DNA of 64,000 nucleotides from Paragyromitra xinjiangensis (Eukaryota > Ascomycota > Pezizomycetes > Pezizales > Discinaceae). The notes under the pieces were generated by a model, which was not told where the DNA came from, ran no database searches, and saw only the letters and a program-made list of their open reading frames with translations. The translations under genes and the position numbers were made by a program. Of this stretch, positions 49,013-59,520 are shown piece after piece (within the stretch, counting starts at the first letter, position 1; each line of letters begins with the position of its first letter). Location of the stretch: positions 1,563,001 through 1,627,000 of the forward strand of contig JBCAMK010000004.1 of NCBI GenBank assembly GCA_038503065.1. Direction: 5' to 3'.

Positions 49013-52000
49013 ATGGGCGTGGCAGACAAGCGGAGCGTCCGAGCTCCTTCATCCCCCCCCTTGCGAACGGGCTCTGGCAGCTCCACTCTTATCAACGTTT
49101 TCGCCAGGTAAATCCCCCCACAGTTGTCTGTTCGCAAGATCCACAAGAAGCTTATCATTGCAAGAAAATCGTTAGACTCGTTGCATGGTATCTACTCTAC
49201 ACGGTACTCTTCCGTTGCCCGGAAGCACCTACCAACGACTCGCCCACAATTTGCCATACCGCGAATACCGTCTCGACCACTCTACGACCACATCTCGAGC
49301 CGTATTATAACCAATATGTTGAACCCTACGTCTCTGAGTATGCTCCGTACGTAAAGAAGGCCAACGAGGAATACCTGGTTCCAGCATACGATAAAGCTAC
49401 TCATTCGTATGAGCAATATGCTGCTCCACACGTCTCCCGTAGCAAGGACTATGTTACTAAAGGATACAACCGAGCGGTGAAACCCCGTGTCGATGAAGTC
49501 TCTTCAAAAGCGAAGGTGTACTACGACGAATACCTGTCTTCTCACGTCGCGAAGGGGGAGAAGATCTACACAACCGCCCAGCCACATCTCTCCAAGGCTC
49601 AGAAAACAATCGAAGAGGCGTTTAGGGATATTCTCATCCCGGCTTATGCCAAGGTGCTGCCATATGTTATTAAGGTCTACGAACAGATTTGGCATGTAGT
49701 TGTCACTATTGTGGCGCCTATGGTGAAGCAGAATGGAGAGAAGGCGGTTTATTGGGGCGTTGGAATTTGGAGCGATGTGGTTCGCCCACAAGTAGGGAGA
49801 ATTGGAGAGCGTTTGGGGGGCACTGGTAACGGGTAAGTCCTTAGTTGGATTTTTCTCTTTATTTTTCTTGGATTTTGGTATTTGGGTCAAAAAAGGGTTT
49901 GGGTCAAAAGGGGTGGTGTGGGTGTGTTTCGGATTATGATGTTACGGCACTGTCATGGATAGACGAGTGAGTATGATGGGATGTCAAATGAGGAACGAAT
50001 TTATGTAACGATCTATGACAACTCTCAGTTGGATATCTCACGAGAGCAAAAAAAAAAGAGGATATTCGGAAATATATGATTCGTGGAAGTTGGGGATCTT
50101 GAAAAACCCCTATCACTATTGTTATTTTCTTACTATTCTTATTATGTGATCCTTGTTGTGGTGTGTTGTTCGGAGCGAGAATTTAAGGCTAACTTGTCTT
50201 ATCCTTACCGCAGAGCACCTGCAGCGTCTGTGCACGGTTCTATATTTTCTTCTTTTTCAGCTGCCGACGCATCTAAAGCCACTGCAGTTTCCTCATCCCT
50301 AGCGTCAATTATCTCGAGCGCGTCTGCAGAGGCGGCATCTGCCAAGTCATCTGCATCGTCTAGTGCCGCATCGAAAGCCGAAGTGGGCGGTCAGAACACA
50401 GGTGCAGATGATGCTAAGAAACTTACCCCGGAGGAAGTTCAGGCGATCATCGAAGAAGATTTGACGAGCTGGATAAGGAAATTTAAAGATTCACAGGCGA
50501 AGACGATAGACGATCTTAATGCGGAAATAAACAAGGTTTCGGATGAAGCTCGAGCTAGGAAAGCTTCTTATGTAGAGAAGGAGATTGCAGCTCTAGAGAA
50601 TTTGGTAGATGCGGAATTCGAGAAAATCAAGGAGACCACCATCAAGATTACATCTAGGTTATCCCCCGAGAGTAATGCGGAGGAGGAACAAGCTGCGTTA
50701 GATTCCCTCTTTGCGACGACAAAAGATGCTGGTATCAAGATTCGAGACAAAGCTCAAGAGCAACGTCTCGGGTCCCAGAAATATCTTGCAAAGATCTACG
50801 ACGATGTTGCCGGCGCCGCGGATAATAATCTCGAGGTTTTCGACTCTGTTCTTGATCTGTCTATGCAAGAGCTCGGGATGAAATGGGCATGGATGGACCA
50901 CGTCTCGTACAAAGCATGGCGACGATACCACGCCTTGAAGAAAGACTTTGATGGCCTCAAGCGTGATGTTGTTACGGCAGCTCAGCACAACAAGAAGCTT
51001 ATTGAAGTTACAAGATGGGTTGAGGGCAACTGGGAGGGAAAGGTGACAGATATTGCGAAAGATGCGGCCGAGGAGCTAAAGAGGCTAAAGAGGGTCAGTG
51101 AGAGGAAGATAGAACTTGCAGATTCGTCGGATGATTTCTCGGATTCAATTCTTCCGGTTGTTGTGGAAAAGGTGGGGCAACAAGTTTTGAAGAAGGTCGG
51201 GGATGTTGAAGAGTCTCTCCGCGCGGAACCTGATGTAAAGGATTCCGCGGGGAGGGCCTCGGCAGCTGTTGTTGGAACGAAACAACCGGCGACTGAGAGC
51301 ATCGCTAGCCTTGCAGGTGAGAATATTGCAGGTGCTGCATCTGAGAAGGTATAAATACCCGGCGTGGATTACGATTGGTGAATATGCAATATTGACGATT
51401 TCCCCAGATTTACGGTACCGAGCCTAACACCGCTGAGAGGGCCGCAACTGCCTTGCCGGAGGCAATTCTCAGAACTGAGGAACTCGCCCCATTGGCATCC
51501 TCTGCTGCGACAGGAGCTGTCAGGGCCCGTGTCCCCGGTGGTGTTAATGCTGGCTTCGTCGGCGCTTCCAGAGTTGAGTATGAAGAAGATCCCGATGAAG
51601 AAACTGTCCCCGAAAAGGTTCAGAGCTTTATCGGTGTCGCAAACGAAAAACTTGCCGATGCTTCCCGCGCCGTTTCCGAAGCTCTGGCCGGAGCAACAAC
51701 CACCAAAGCTGCCAGCGAGAAATACGTATCTATTGCTAGCGAAAAGTATGAATCCGCACTTAGTGCGGCATCAAGCGCACTCTATGGGACCCCACAGCCT
51801 GCAGGAGAGTCGCTCGCGAGCATCGCAACGGATAAGTACTCTGTCGCCGTCGCGACTGCCAGTAGTGTCATTTATGGAACCCCCACTCCTCAAGCTGAAT
51901 TATTCGCGTCTCAAGCAAGTGAAGCATATGAGCGTGCCCTCACAACCGCTAAAGATCAGTACCGCAAAGCGATGAGAAATGTCGCAACTATGGTCTACCC

Positions 52001-53520
52001 AGAGGACCTATCCCGCAAAGACTCTGCCAAGGCTGCTGCGAGTAAGAAATATAATGAAGCTTCAACGGCTGCTAGAAACACATATTCGAGCTTGCTCAAA
52101 CAGGCATCAAGTGTTCAGAGTCAGTATGATCGTGTAATGCAGCAAGCACAAGCAAGTTATCAATCTGCGGTAGATGCGGCTAGTACGGCAATTTACGGGA
52201 CACCACAGCCGGCGACTGAGAGTGTCCTTAGCGTTGCGAAGGAGAAATACCAGCAAGCGCTGAAAGAGGCAGAGAAAACTTATAATAGTTGGTACAACGT
52301 TGCCTCTACGGCTGTTTCACGTGAGTTTGGTACTTTATCGCGCAAGTGGCTATTCATGACTGACGTTTTTTGCAGCCCCCCCTACTCCCACCGTTGTAAT
52401 TATCTCATCCAAACTCGCAAAAAAGGTGGAAAACGCAGCCAGCGTAGCTTCCGAAGCGGTTTATGGCTCCCCACAGCCTTTCACGGAGTCTGTTGCGTCT
52501 GTTGCTGGTGAATACGCTTCAGCTGCCACAGACGCTGCTGAAGACCGCTACGAATCCGTCAAGGCATTTGTCTCAGAGCTTGTCTCCGGGAAAGAGCCAG
52601 CATATACCGAGAGTGTCATGAGCCGTTTCTCGTCTCTTATGTACGGAACTCAGGCACCTATCGTTGCCAAGGCTACATCTGCTGTCAATGAAGCATATGA
52701 CTCTGCTTCCGTCATCGTCCTGGAGAGTTATGAATCCGCAACAAGTCTTGTTGGTGAGAGTTACGGATCTGCTACTAGCATTTTCGGGGAGAGCTGTGGA
52801 TCTGCAACTAGTGCAATTGGCAGCATGATGACTCCGCCACCAGCGGTGGAAAGCATCATCTCTGCTGCAAACGAACAGTATCAAGCAGCAATCACGGCTG
52901 CCAGCGTGCAGGTTTATGGCACAACACAGGGAACCGCGGAGAGTATTTCTAGCGTTGTCGGGGAAGCCTACGAGAGCGCGCAATCCGCAATCTCGGAGGC
53001 CATCTACGGGCGTCAAACCGGCGCTTTTGAGTCTGCTACCCTTCGCATGCAGGAAGCCGCTGAATCAGCGCAACGAGCGATTTCCGAGGCAGTCTATGGA
53101 ACTCCAAAGGGAAAGTTCGAATCTGCTACTAGTGCTTTCGGAGAGGGTGTTGATACTGCCACTTCTATTATCGGGGAGACCTATGCTGCTGCTACCGAGG
53201 CAGTTGTGGAGGGCTTTGACGCTGCTGGATCGGCAATCGGGGAGAGTTATGAACAAGCGCAGGCAAGAATTTCCGCTGCTATCTATGGCCCACAACAAGG
53301 CGTTGTGGAGAGCGCACAGAGCAGAATCTCAGAGGCTGCCGAGAGTGCAAAGAGCTCGCTAAGTGTGGCTATCTACGGAACACAAGCTGGGTATGCGGAA
53401 CAGGCCGCCAGTTCAGTATCATCAGCCGCAAGCGTGGTATCATCGATCGTTGAAGAGACAGTGGGGGATACGATAGAGAAGGTAAAAGAAGCTTACTCGA
53501 CGGTAAAGGATGAGCTTTGA
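49013..53520 (+). CDS. Repetitive fungal membrane-anchored protein ('hoxa13' family)
   Basis: Five exons: 49013-49107, 49176-49832, 50214-51348, 51408-52320 and 52376-53520, giving 1314 residues. Only the ATG at 49013, spliced from GTAAAT to CGTTAG, gives an open start. It produces the block NVFARLVAWYLLYTVLFRCP, a probable membrane anchor or signal near residues 28-47. Next come PY-rich repeats (EPYYNQYVEPYVSEYAPYV) typical of the fungal family often labelled 'transcription factor hoxa13', a label with no homeodomain to support it here. Residues about 290-560 are a coiled coil. The C-terminal 700 residues hold about a dozen copies of a degenerate unit built on YGTPQPATES, followed by AxxxYxxAxxxA helix sequence, with spacing near 30 residues. 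Function is unknown; a structural or secretory-pathway surface role is possible. Intron 2 is long (381 nt). Family assignment rests on the N-terminal half. Confidence 0.85.
51250..53400 (+). repeat. Coding tandem repeats with YGTPQPxxES core
   Basis: Copies of the core lie near residues 602, 631, 754, 785, 892, 963, 1022, 1113, 1143, 1173, 1236 and 1266 of the protein starting at 49013. The first is spelled VVGTKQPATES, later ones VYGTTQGTAES or IYGPQQGVVES. Gaps are often 30-31 residues or multiples of that. The repeats run across three exons, and one unit starts exactly at the exon 3/4 junction. Confidence 0.8.
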
Positions 53521-53955
53521 GCTAGACATGACGGCATAACAGACAAAAAATTTGTGTAGGAAGATGGGAGATTATGTTAATATGAATCATTGATGAAGCT
53601 CATGATGGACGATAATTGGTTTTCTTTTCTTTTTCCTAGCTTATTGATTTCTTTTTGTTCATGCGTTTTGTGAAAGCCTGCTTTCGTTTGTTTTGTGCGA
53701 GCGTGTGTGAGGGGATCGGGTATAAAAAAGGGAAGGTTTGCGTCTGGTTTTTAAACTGTACTTTATAGGAAAGTTTCCTTTGTATTTTTTTCTTTTCCAT
53801 TTCACTTGATATATCTATCTAGGTGGTCTATGAATTTTCGCTCGTGGGCAAGTAGTATGGTGGCTGGTTAGTGATTTTATCTTGCTTTGGGTTGGCAGAA
53901 ATTTCCTTACGGTGGGCTCTTATTTCTGCTAGGCGAAGGCTAGAGCAGATAATTA
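53521..53955. other. 3' flank of the hoxa13-like gene
   Basis: T-rich on the plus strand (53620-53800), consistent with a 3' untranslated region. There is no ORF of interest before the start of the MITE at 53956. Confidence 0.5.
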
Positions 53956-54909
53956 CAGTCGCCCCCGGCCTGATGGCGTGCCTGGTCAGTTGGCGGACCT
54001 GATTATACCCACGCGGATGCACATAGGGCCGCCTTAACGAAGTTTGCAAAGTGGTAACTAAGAAAATCATAGTCAATACTAGACTAATTAGAATATCAGC
54101 ATCTTGTAGTCACTACCCTCTTGCTACAGTTGATTTCCTATTGACCGGCTATCCCATGGTCTGTAAAATCATGTTTTCGGTTCAACAGTGTCCCGAATTT
54201 TTTATGTAAATAGCAATGAATGTTACTATACCACCAACAACCATAGATTCATCTGACCTTAGAGCCAAAGAGTATGAGTAGTAAAGTACCTACCTTTTCA
54301 TTCCCATAATTTTTGCGATTTTTTTGGTTGCAAAATCTGTACTAGAACATGACACCATTTCATGCTATGTCCACCATAAAAGTATTCTACTTCCTTGATG
54401 CTAAAATCCCTATTATTCCCCCAAATCTTAACCAATTTCTACGAATTTTGTCTTAGCTGAATGGTCTTCGTATACTCTATCTTTATATAACATAAAAAAA
54501 TAGAGTCTAGTAAGTAGTGAGTAATTTTAAATACAGAATTGTTACCTAAATCTCCATACTACCCCAGGCATTTTGCTCATGATGCAATTAGCATACAAGA
54601 AAGCAACTTGCACACATCCCAGAATACCTTTAAACATATAATAGAAACTTATTTGAGAGTCTCTTAACTATTAGAGACCTAGAGGTGGAGATACAATTGA
54701 AAGAAGCGAGGAGAGTAGGTGTTTTCGATCAAAATTAGAGTCTATGATTATATATACGCCGAGCATATATTTCAGAACGTGGCAACAGGCTTACCCCGTT
54801 ACAGACCATGGGATAACCATAAGTTTTACCCAATCGAACCTTCTCGTTGGTTGAGAGGTGGCCCGTGTCCGCCAACTGACCAGGCGCACCATGAGGCCGG
54901 GGGTGACTG
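53956..54909. mobile_element. TA-flanked MITE, long copy (954 bp)
   Basis: The inverted ends both start CAGTCRCCCCCGGCCT and extend for about 41 bp, with TA on both flanks (53954-53955 and 54910-54911). The outer parts match the 253-bp element at 7627-7879 in opposite orientation: the left 180 bp through the shared TTAGAATATCAGCATCT block to TTGCTACAG (about 54131), and the right 70 bp from CTTCTCGTTGGTTGAGAGGT (about 54840). Between them lies about 0.7 kb of AT-rich DNA that is missing from the short copy. I see no transposase frame in it, so this copy is also non-autonomous. Confidence 0.8.
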
Positions 54910-55024
54910 TATCAGAACTACAAATAAAAGATCAAATTGTTTTGGGCGAAAGATTGACTCAAGTTGCGCCTGGCCAAGCTGTCCTGTGTGATGGAGTGCT
55001 TTTGGTGCCAAGACTATACATATT

Positions 55025-55166
55025 CGGGTCAGGGGGGAAGTATTGGGACACCCTGAAAGGGAAATATAACGGTCACACAGATCCGTGGCACTACGAAATA
55101 CAGCGAAATACAGACTGCTTAGATCTGTGGCACCCTAGTAAGTCCCAATACTTATCCCCTGACCCG
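55025..55166. repeat. 142-bp hairpin-forming inverted repeat
   Basis: The arms CGGGTCAGGGGGGAAGTATT (55025 onward) and its near-exact reverse complement ending at 55166 pair over about 25 bp, sharing AAGTATTGGGAC further in. Inside, GATCYGTGGCAC occurs twice in direct orientation and AGCGAAATACAG lies between. It ends 69 bp before the start codon of the F-box/ankyrin gene at 55236, so it overlaps that gene's promoter or leader. It may be a small foldback element. Confidence 0.75.
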
Positions 55167-55235
55167 AGTACGTGCGCGACAGCTGGCACGTAGGCACTCT
55201 ACGAAGCTTCAGAATCAAAATCACAACTGAACAAA

Positions 55236-56726
55236 ATGTCTTCCATCCTTCGTACAATAAAGTCGGCGCTTACGAGAAAGGAGGAGAAAGCCCATAACTA
55301 TCTGTTCTCAAAACTTCCTGGCGAGATCCGGCTCCTCATCGCCCAATACCTTCGTATCAAAGACCTCAACTCCTTCCTCCAGACAAACCGCGAGCTCTAC
55401 TTTCTTTTGACCCCAGTACTCCACAACCTAGCTGTGCACGACGTAGGTTATGCCTATCCGGCGCTTTGTTGGGCAGCGAAACGCGGGCACGAACCGCTAG
55501 TTAAGCTACTACTGGGGGAGAAAGGCGCCGACACCGAAGTTCGTCGCAACCCAAATCCTGATTCCTTCTGCTTCACCCCACTTCAAATTGCAGCATTCTC
55601 CGGACGCGATGAGATTGTCAAGTTACTATTGCAGCATGGTGCCAAGGTGGAAGCTACCGAATTAGATAAACACTCTCCACTTTATATTGCTGCACTCAAA
55701 GGCCACTGTACGGTGATGAAACTGTTACTAGAACAGAGGACTGGCCTTGACCTCTTGTTATCGGATCCAGATAGGCCTAAAATCCTTGGTATTCTAACCG
55801 GGGGAAGACGACACCTAGAGGCACTCAAGATGTTGCTAGAAAAGAGCGCGGACATCAATGAGCGCAACCCTCACAACTCTAATCGGGCACCACTTCACTG
55901 TGCAGTTGAAAAGATACACGCGCCAGCTATCCGACTATTAATGGAAAATGGCGCGGATATTAAGGCTCTAGATGATTCAAATCACACCCCACTCACAATG
56001 GCTATTGAGAGGGGGTATAAGGAAACAGTTCAGCTGATGGTTGAGATGGGAGCTAAACTTCATGACCTCCCGGAGGGCACAGACCCGGTGCTCCACCACA
56101 CCGCAAGCTCGCATCGCTGGTACACTGACTTTCACATGTCACGAGCAACGATCGATAAACTGCTTGAGCTGGGTGCCGATATTGAGGCGCTAAATAGCTT
56201 TGGAGAAACAGTCCTGCTGCATGCAATCAGGTCGAAGATGTTCAAGATTGCGTGTTTCTTAATCGAAAGGGGAGCAGATATCTTCGTCAAACGCAAGAAT
56301 AAAAACCAAACAACAGTGCTCGACTGGTTAGTCGAGGACCTCGGCGAGCCGATTACCAAGATGGTATTAGATAGACTTGTTTGTGCCGATGCTAAGCGTT
56401 GGCAAGACACAGACGAGTTAATGGTGTTCATCTGGGCGGTATGGGCTGGCCACGAGGCCATGGTCAACCTCTTACTAGATAGAGGAATAGATGTCATCAA
56501 TCGAGATTTTGAGATGGTATATCAGGACTTCACTATGACCCATACCCATATACTACTAGATTTAGATATTAGATTTGGTGAACGGGAGAATGTTGGGTCT
56601 ATCACACTCCGTCTCGCACAAAGGCTTGGCCATAAGTCAGTTGCTAGGATATTAAGCAGGAGAGGTGCGAGGATTGAACATACTGTAGAAGTAGATCGAG
56701 GGGATTTTGGATTTATTCTTCTTTAG
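55236..56726 (+). CDS. F-box/ankyrin-repeat protein
   Basis: A single-exon gene of 496 residues. The N-terminus has a short basic stretch and then an F-box-like motif: FSKLPGEIRLLIAQYL (about 25-40) followed by DLNSFLQTNRELYFLLTPVL. Residues about 75-380 hold roughly eight ankyrin repeats, including FTPLQIAAFSGRDEIVKLLL, HSPLYIAALKGHCTVMKLLL, RAPLHCAVEKIHAPAIRLLM and HTPLTMAIERGYKETVQLMV. Degenerate repeats continue to the end (VFIWAVWAGHEAMVNLLLDR and RLAQRLGHKSVARILSRRGA). It likely acts as an SCF substrate adaptor, with the ankyrin array contacting the substrate; the target is unknown. It shares architecture with the gene at 17431 but is longer and clearly diverged. Its promoter overlaps a hairpin repeat and lies 330 bp from a MITE. 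Confidence 0.88.
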   Translation: MSSILRTIKSALTRKEEKAHNYLFSKLPGEIRLLIAQYLRIKDLNSFLQTNRELYFLLTPVLHNLAVHDVGYAYPALCWAAKRGHEPLVKLLLGEKGADTEVRRNPNPDSFCFTPLQIAAFSGRDEIVKLLLQHGAKVEATELDKHSPLYIAALKGHCTVMKLLLEQRTGLDLLLSDPDRPKILGILTGGRRHLEALKMLLEKSADINERNPHNSNRAPLHCAVEKIHAPAIRLLMENGADIKALDDSNHTPLTMAIERGYKETVQLMVEMGAKLHDLPEGTDPVLHHTASSHRWYTDFHMSRATIDKLLELGADIEALNSFGETVLLHAIRSKMFKIACFLIERGADIFVKRKNKNQTTVLDWLVEDLGEPITKMVLDRLVCADAKRWQDTDELMVFIWAVWAGHEAMVNLLLDRGIDVINRDFEMVYQDFTMTHTHILLDLDIRFGERENVGSITLRLAQRLGHKSVARILSRRGARIEHTVEVDRGDFGFILL

Positions 56727-58552
56727 ATGGCTAGAGGGTGCAGAAGGGGGGTCGAAGTTGGTGCAGACGAAGTGTATTGGAGATGTAATTCGGGTTGAGC
56801 CCAAGGAGGATAAGCTATCAGTCTTATATGAATGAACACTGAAGTGTGGCAGTTGCGATATGACCGGGTGACCACATCAGAAGGCCCGGAAAGGTGGTGC
56901 AGCCGCCTACTACACATAGCCGCTATATTTCATTACTTGCTAGTCATCGTTCCGCCTTTTACCCATAATACTAGCATACAGGTTTAGCCTACATGTATGT
57001 ATCATCTTTAACGTGGATGACATCTTAAGGTACAGACATCATATCATTTATTATGCCTACCAACACTTTCAACCTCATCGCCCTTCCTAAGTTTTACATG
57101 TAGCATTATTTTTCCCTACTGCATGCTCCACCCCGTCGAAGCAATTGTAATCGATGTTGCGGGATTCAAGAGAATCGTATCTTTGCTGTGAAATTACTAG
57201 TTCTTACATGTAGAATACCTTCCTCTGAGGACTGAAAATATTACCTCTCAGTAAGTCGTAGTATCAGTAGTTGATGGTTCGGGGTAGCGTTGCTTATCAT
57301 TATGAATGCCTCAGGCCAACTTAAGCTCTAACGAGAGGTATTCTCCCCGTTTAATCCAAAGTCATGAGTTAGCTAAGCTACTTAGTAATGTATTGAATCC
57401 ACAATCCAGCTCAAAGTATTTTTGGCTCTTGTAGGGAAGTATTCATTTAGTGAAAAAAAGAGAGGGGAGGGGAGAACTGCGCATACTGGGATCACACAAT
57501 TTGGCTCGAGCATAAACAATCACTCGCATAGTACCATAATTAAGTGTTGGAGAAGCCTCCTAATACAAGGTTACTCAGACGTGACTTTGGGGGACGGAGA
57601 TTAGTGAGAGATAGGCGAGTAGCATTAAGCCTTGACCACATTAATAGCAAATGCTAAAGGAATGAGGGAAGCTAAATAAGACCACTAATGGGGAAATTTT
57701 GGGGATATGGAGAGTATGAAAGTTGTTATGGAGGGTCGTTCCAGGAAACAATCAACCCAATTAATTACGTGCGCTGGTCTTGTTTGGACACCTAATTGGA
57801 TATTTACAGGCTATGGCAGGGTAAAGGTAGAGGGATGAAAAGTGTCCTAATAGGTGAAAACGATCCAAGCCCAGCAGGACTTGAGTAAGTGCCAATTATT
57901 CGGAGTATTTTCTGGCCGGAACCGCCCAATTGTAGAAATCGCAAGTACCTAAAATCTTCACTTTCGTTCAGATCCTACACCATCTTATATCTAGCTGCTT
58001 CCTAGCCGAAACTTATCCCAAATCGCCCATAGCCAAGGCTCAGCGATGCTCATCTCAAAGATAGACTCATGTGCCTACATGCGTGCTAGCATACGAATAC
58101 GGAGGCAGGGTAACTCCCTAGGAGCTGAAGGCGATTTCTCGTCCATCTATTTCGTAGACCCGGAGCCCTAAGATTCTGCTAGTGGTCCTATCCCTATGAA
58201 TAGTTATTGTCGTTTTTCTCGAAATAGTGGTGAAATACCGTCGTCTATGGGTCTCGATGTAGCGAATGGAGTAGAGGGGGTGAAGAACGCTGTGAAATAC
58301 TCTGCTCGGGTAACCAAAGCGCATAGATCAGGAGCCGCCGAGTGCTTGTGAGGTACTATTCAGAGGCGGGCGCGAAGTAGACGAATCCCCTGGACCATTT
58401 AACAGTTTTTGTGTTACGAGATATTTGAGAACACCATGGCGTACTATTTAACCCCCTCAGAAGTTATTGGAGTAGATTTCTTCGTATCGCGAGTGGAGTA
58501 TCTTATCAATTTATTTTACAATACCAATGATAGATATGTTAGTGTCCATAGC
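56727..58552. other. Intergenic region without a supported gene
   Basis: No convincing frame. Three TACATGTA palindromes occur close together (56990-56997, 57095-57102 and 57204-57211), spaced about 105-109 bp, which may mark a decayed tandem repeat. Short frames at 57422 and 58118 have no domain character. Confidence 0.5.
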
Positions 58553-59520
58553 TTATTCTCCAGTCCATTGGGGTTTCTGCTTCTCCACGAAAGCCGTCAT
58601 CCCTACCCACCATAGTCAGCAACGCTCCTGCGGAGAGAATAATACTAACATACCGATCTTCTGATCCCTCGTAGCAAATAGAGAATGGAAAATTCTCCTT
58701 TCATACTTAACTCCCTCGCTCAAACTATTCTCCATACTCTGATTAACCACCTCCTTCGCCGCCTTCACCGCTAACCTCCCATACCCCGCGATCGTCTCTG
58801 CAGTATCCAACGCAGCCTCCACGCACGCCTCAGGAGTCTCAAACACCCTTGCAGCAAGTCCCCATTTCTCTGCTTCTTCAGCACTAAAGTTCTTTCCCGT
58901 AAGAATGATCTCCATAGCCCTCGCCTTCCCAATAGCCCACACGAGTCTCTGGGACCCTCCACCACCAGGAATAACACCCAACTTAATTTCAGGCTGCCCA
59001 AAGGTGGCTTTAGGACCACAGTAGATAATATCAGCCATCATAGCAAGCTCACAACCTCCACCGAGAGCGTATCCATTGACAGCGGCAATGACAGGAATAG
59101 TGATCTGAGTAAGGTCTGACCAAGGCTTGATGAAATCATTTCCGAAGGCATCGGCAAAGGTGAGATCTTTCATCTCTTTGATGTCGGCGCCAGCAGCAAA
59201 TGCTTTCTCGCTACCGGTAATCACGACGGCACCAGCTTCCTTCGAAGACTCAAAGGCTCGGAGGGCATCGTTGAGTTCCTTCATGAGCGGGCTACTTAGA
59301 GCATTGAGAGCTTTGGGGCGATTGAGGGTTACTAGGGAAGAAAGTCAGTTCGATTGCTTCCGACGTAGATGGGAGAGTGAAGTAGGAGCTTACTCTGCCC
59401 AACCCCCGATCTTGGGGTAGAAACTAAGATGTGTTCATAAGAGGCTGTAGACATTGGACGGACGATACGAGGGATGCTGAATCGAAGAGCAGCAGCAGAA
59501 CGGAGAGAACGAGCAAACAT
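58553..59520 (-). CDS. Mitochondrial short-chain enoyl-CoA hydratase
   Basis: Three exons: 59394-59520, 58654-59331 and 58553-58602, with introns of 62 and 51 nt, giving 284 residues. This is a crotonase-fold enzyme that adds water to 2-trans-enoyl-CoA in mitochondrial beta-oxidation. The first 25 or so residues are basic and alanine-rich (MFARSLRSAAALRFSIPRIV), a typical mitochondrial presequence. The oxyanion-hole segment AAGADIKE is at 88-95. The two catalytic glutamates are Glu137 in GGGCELAMMADI and Glu157 in GQPEIKLGVIPGGGGSQRL. The C-terminus, rebuilt by splicing, reads FATRDQKIGMTAFVEKQKPQ and ends WTGE, as in the family. Without the last intron the frame would run into unrelated residues after QKIG. 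The nearest named relative is animal ECHS1. Confidence 0.95.

Noticed and set aside
48991..49175. Readthrough extension upstream of the hoxa13-like gene without splicing
   Set aside because: The frame has no ATG. The spliced start at 49013 gives an open, family-like N-terminus instead.
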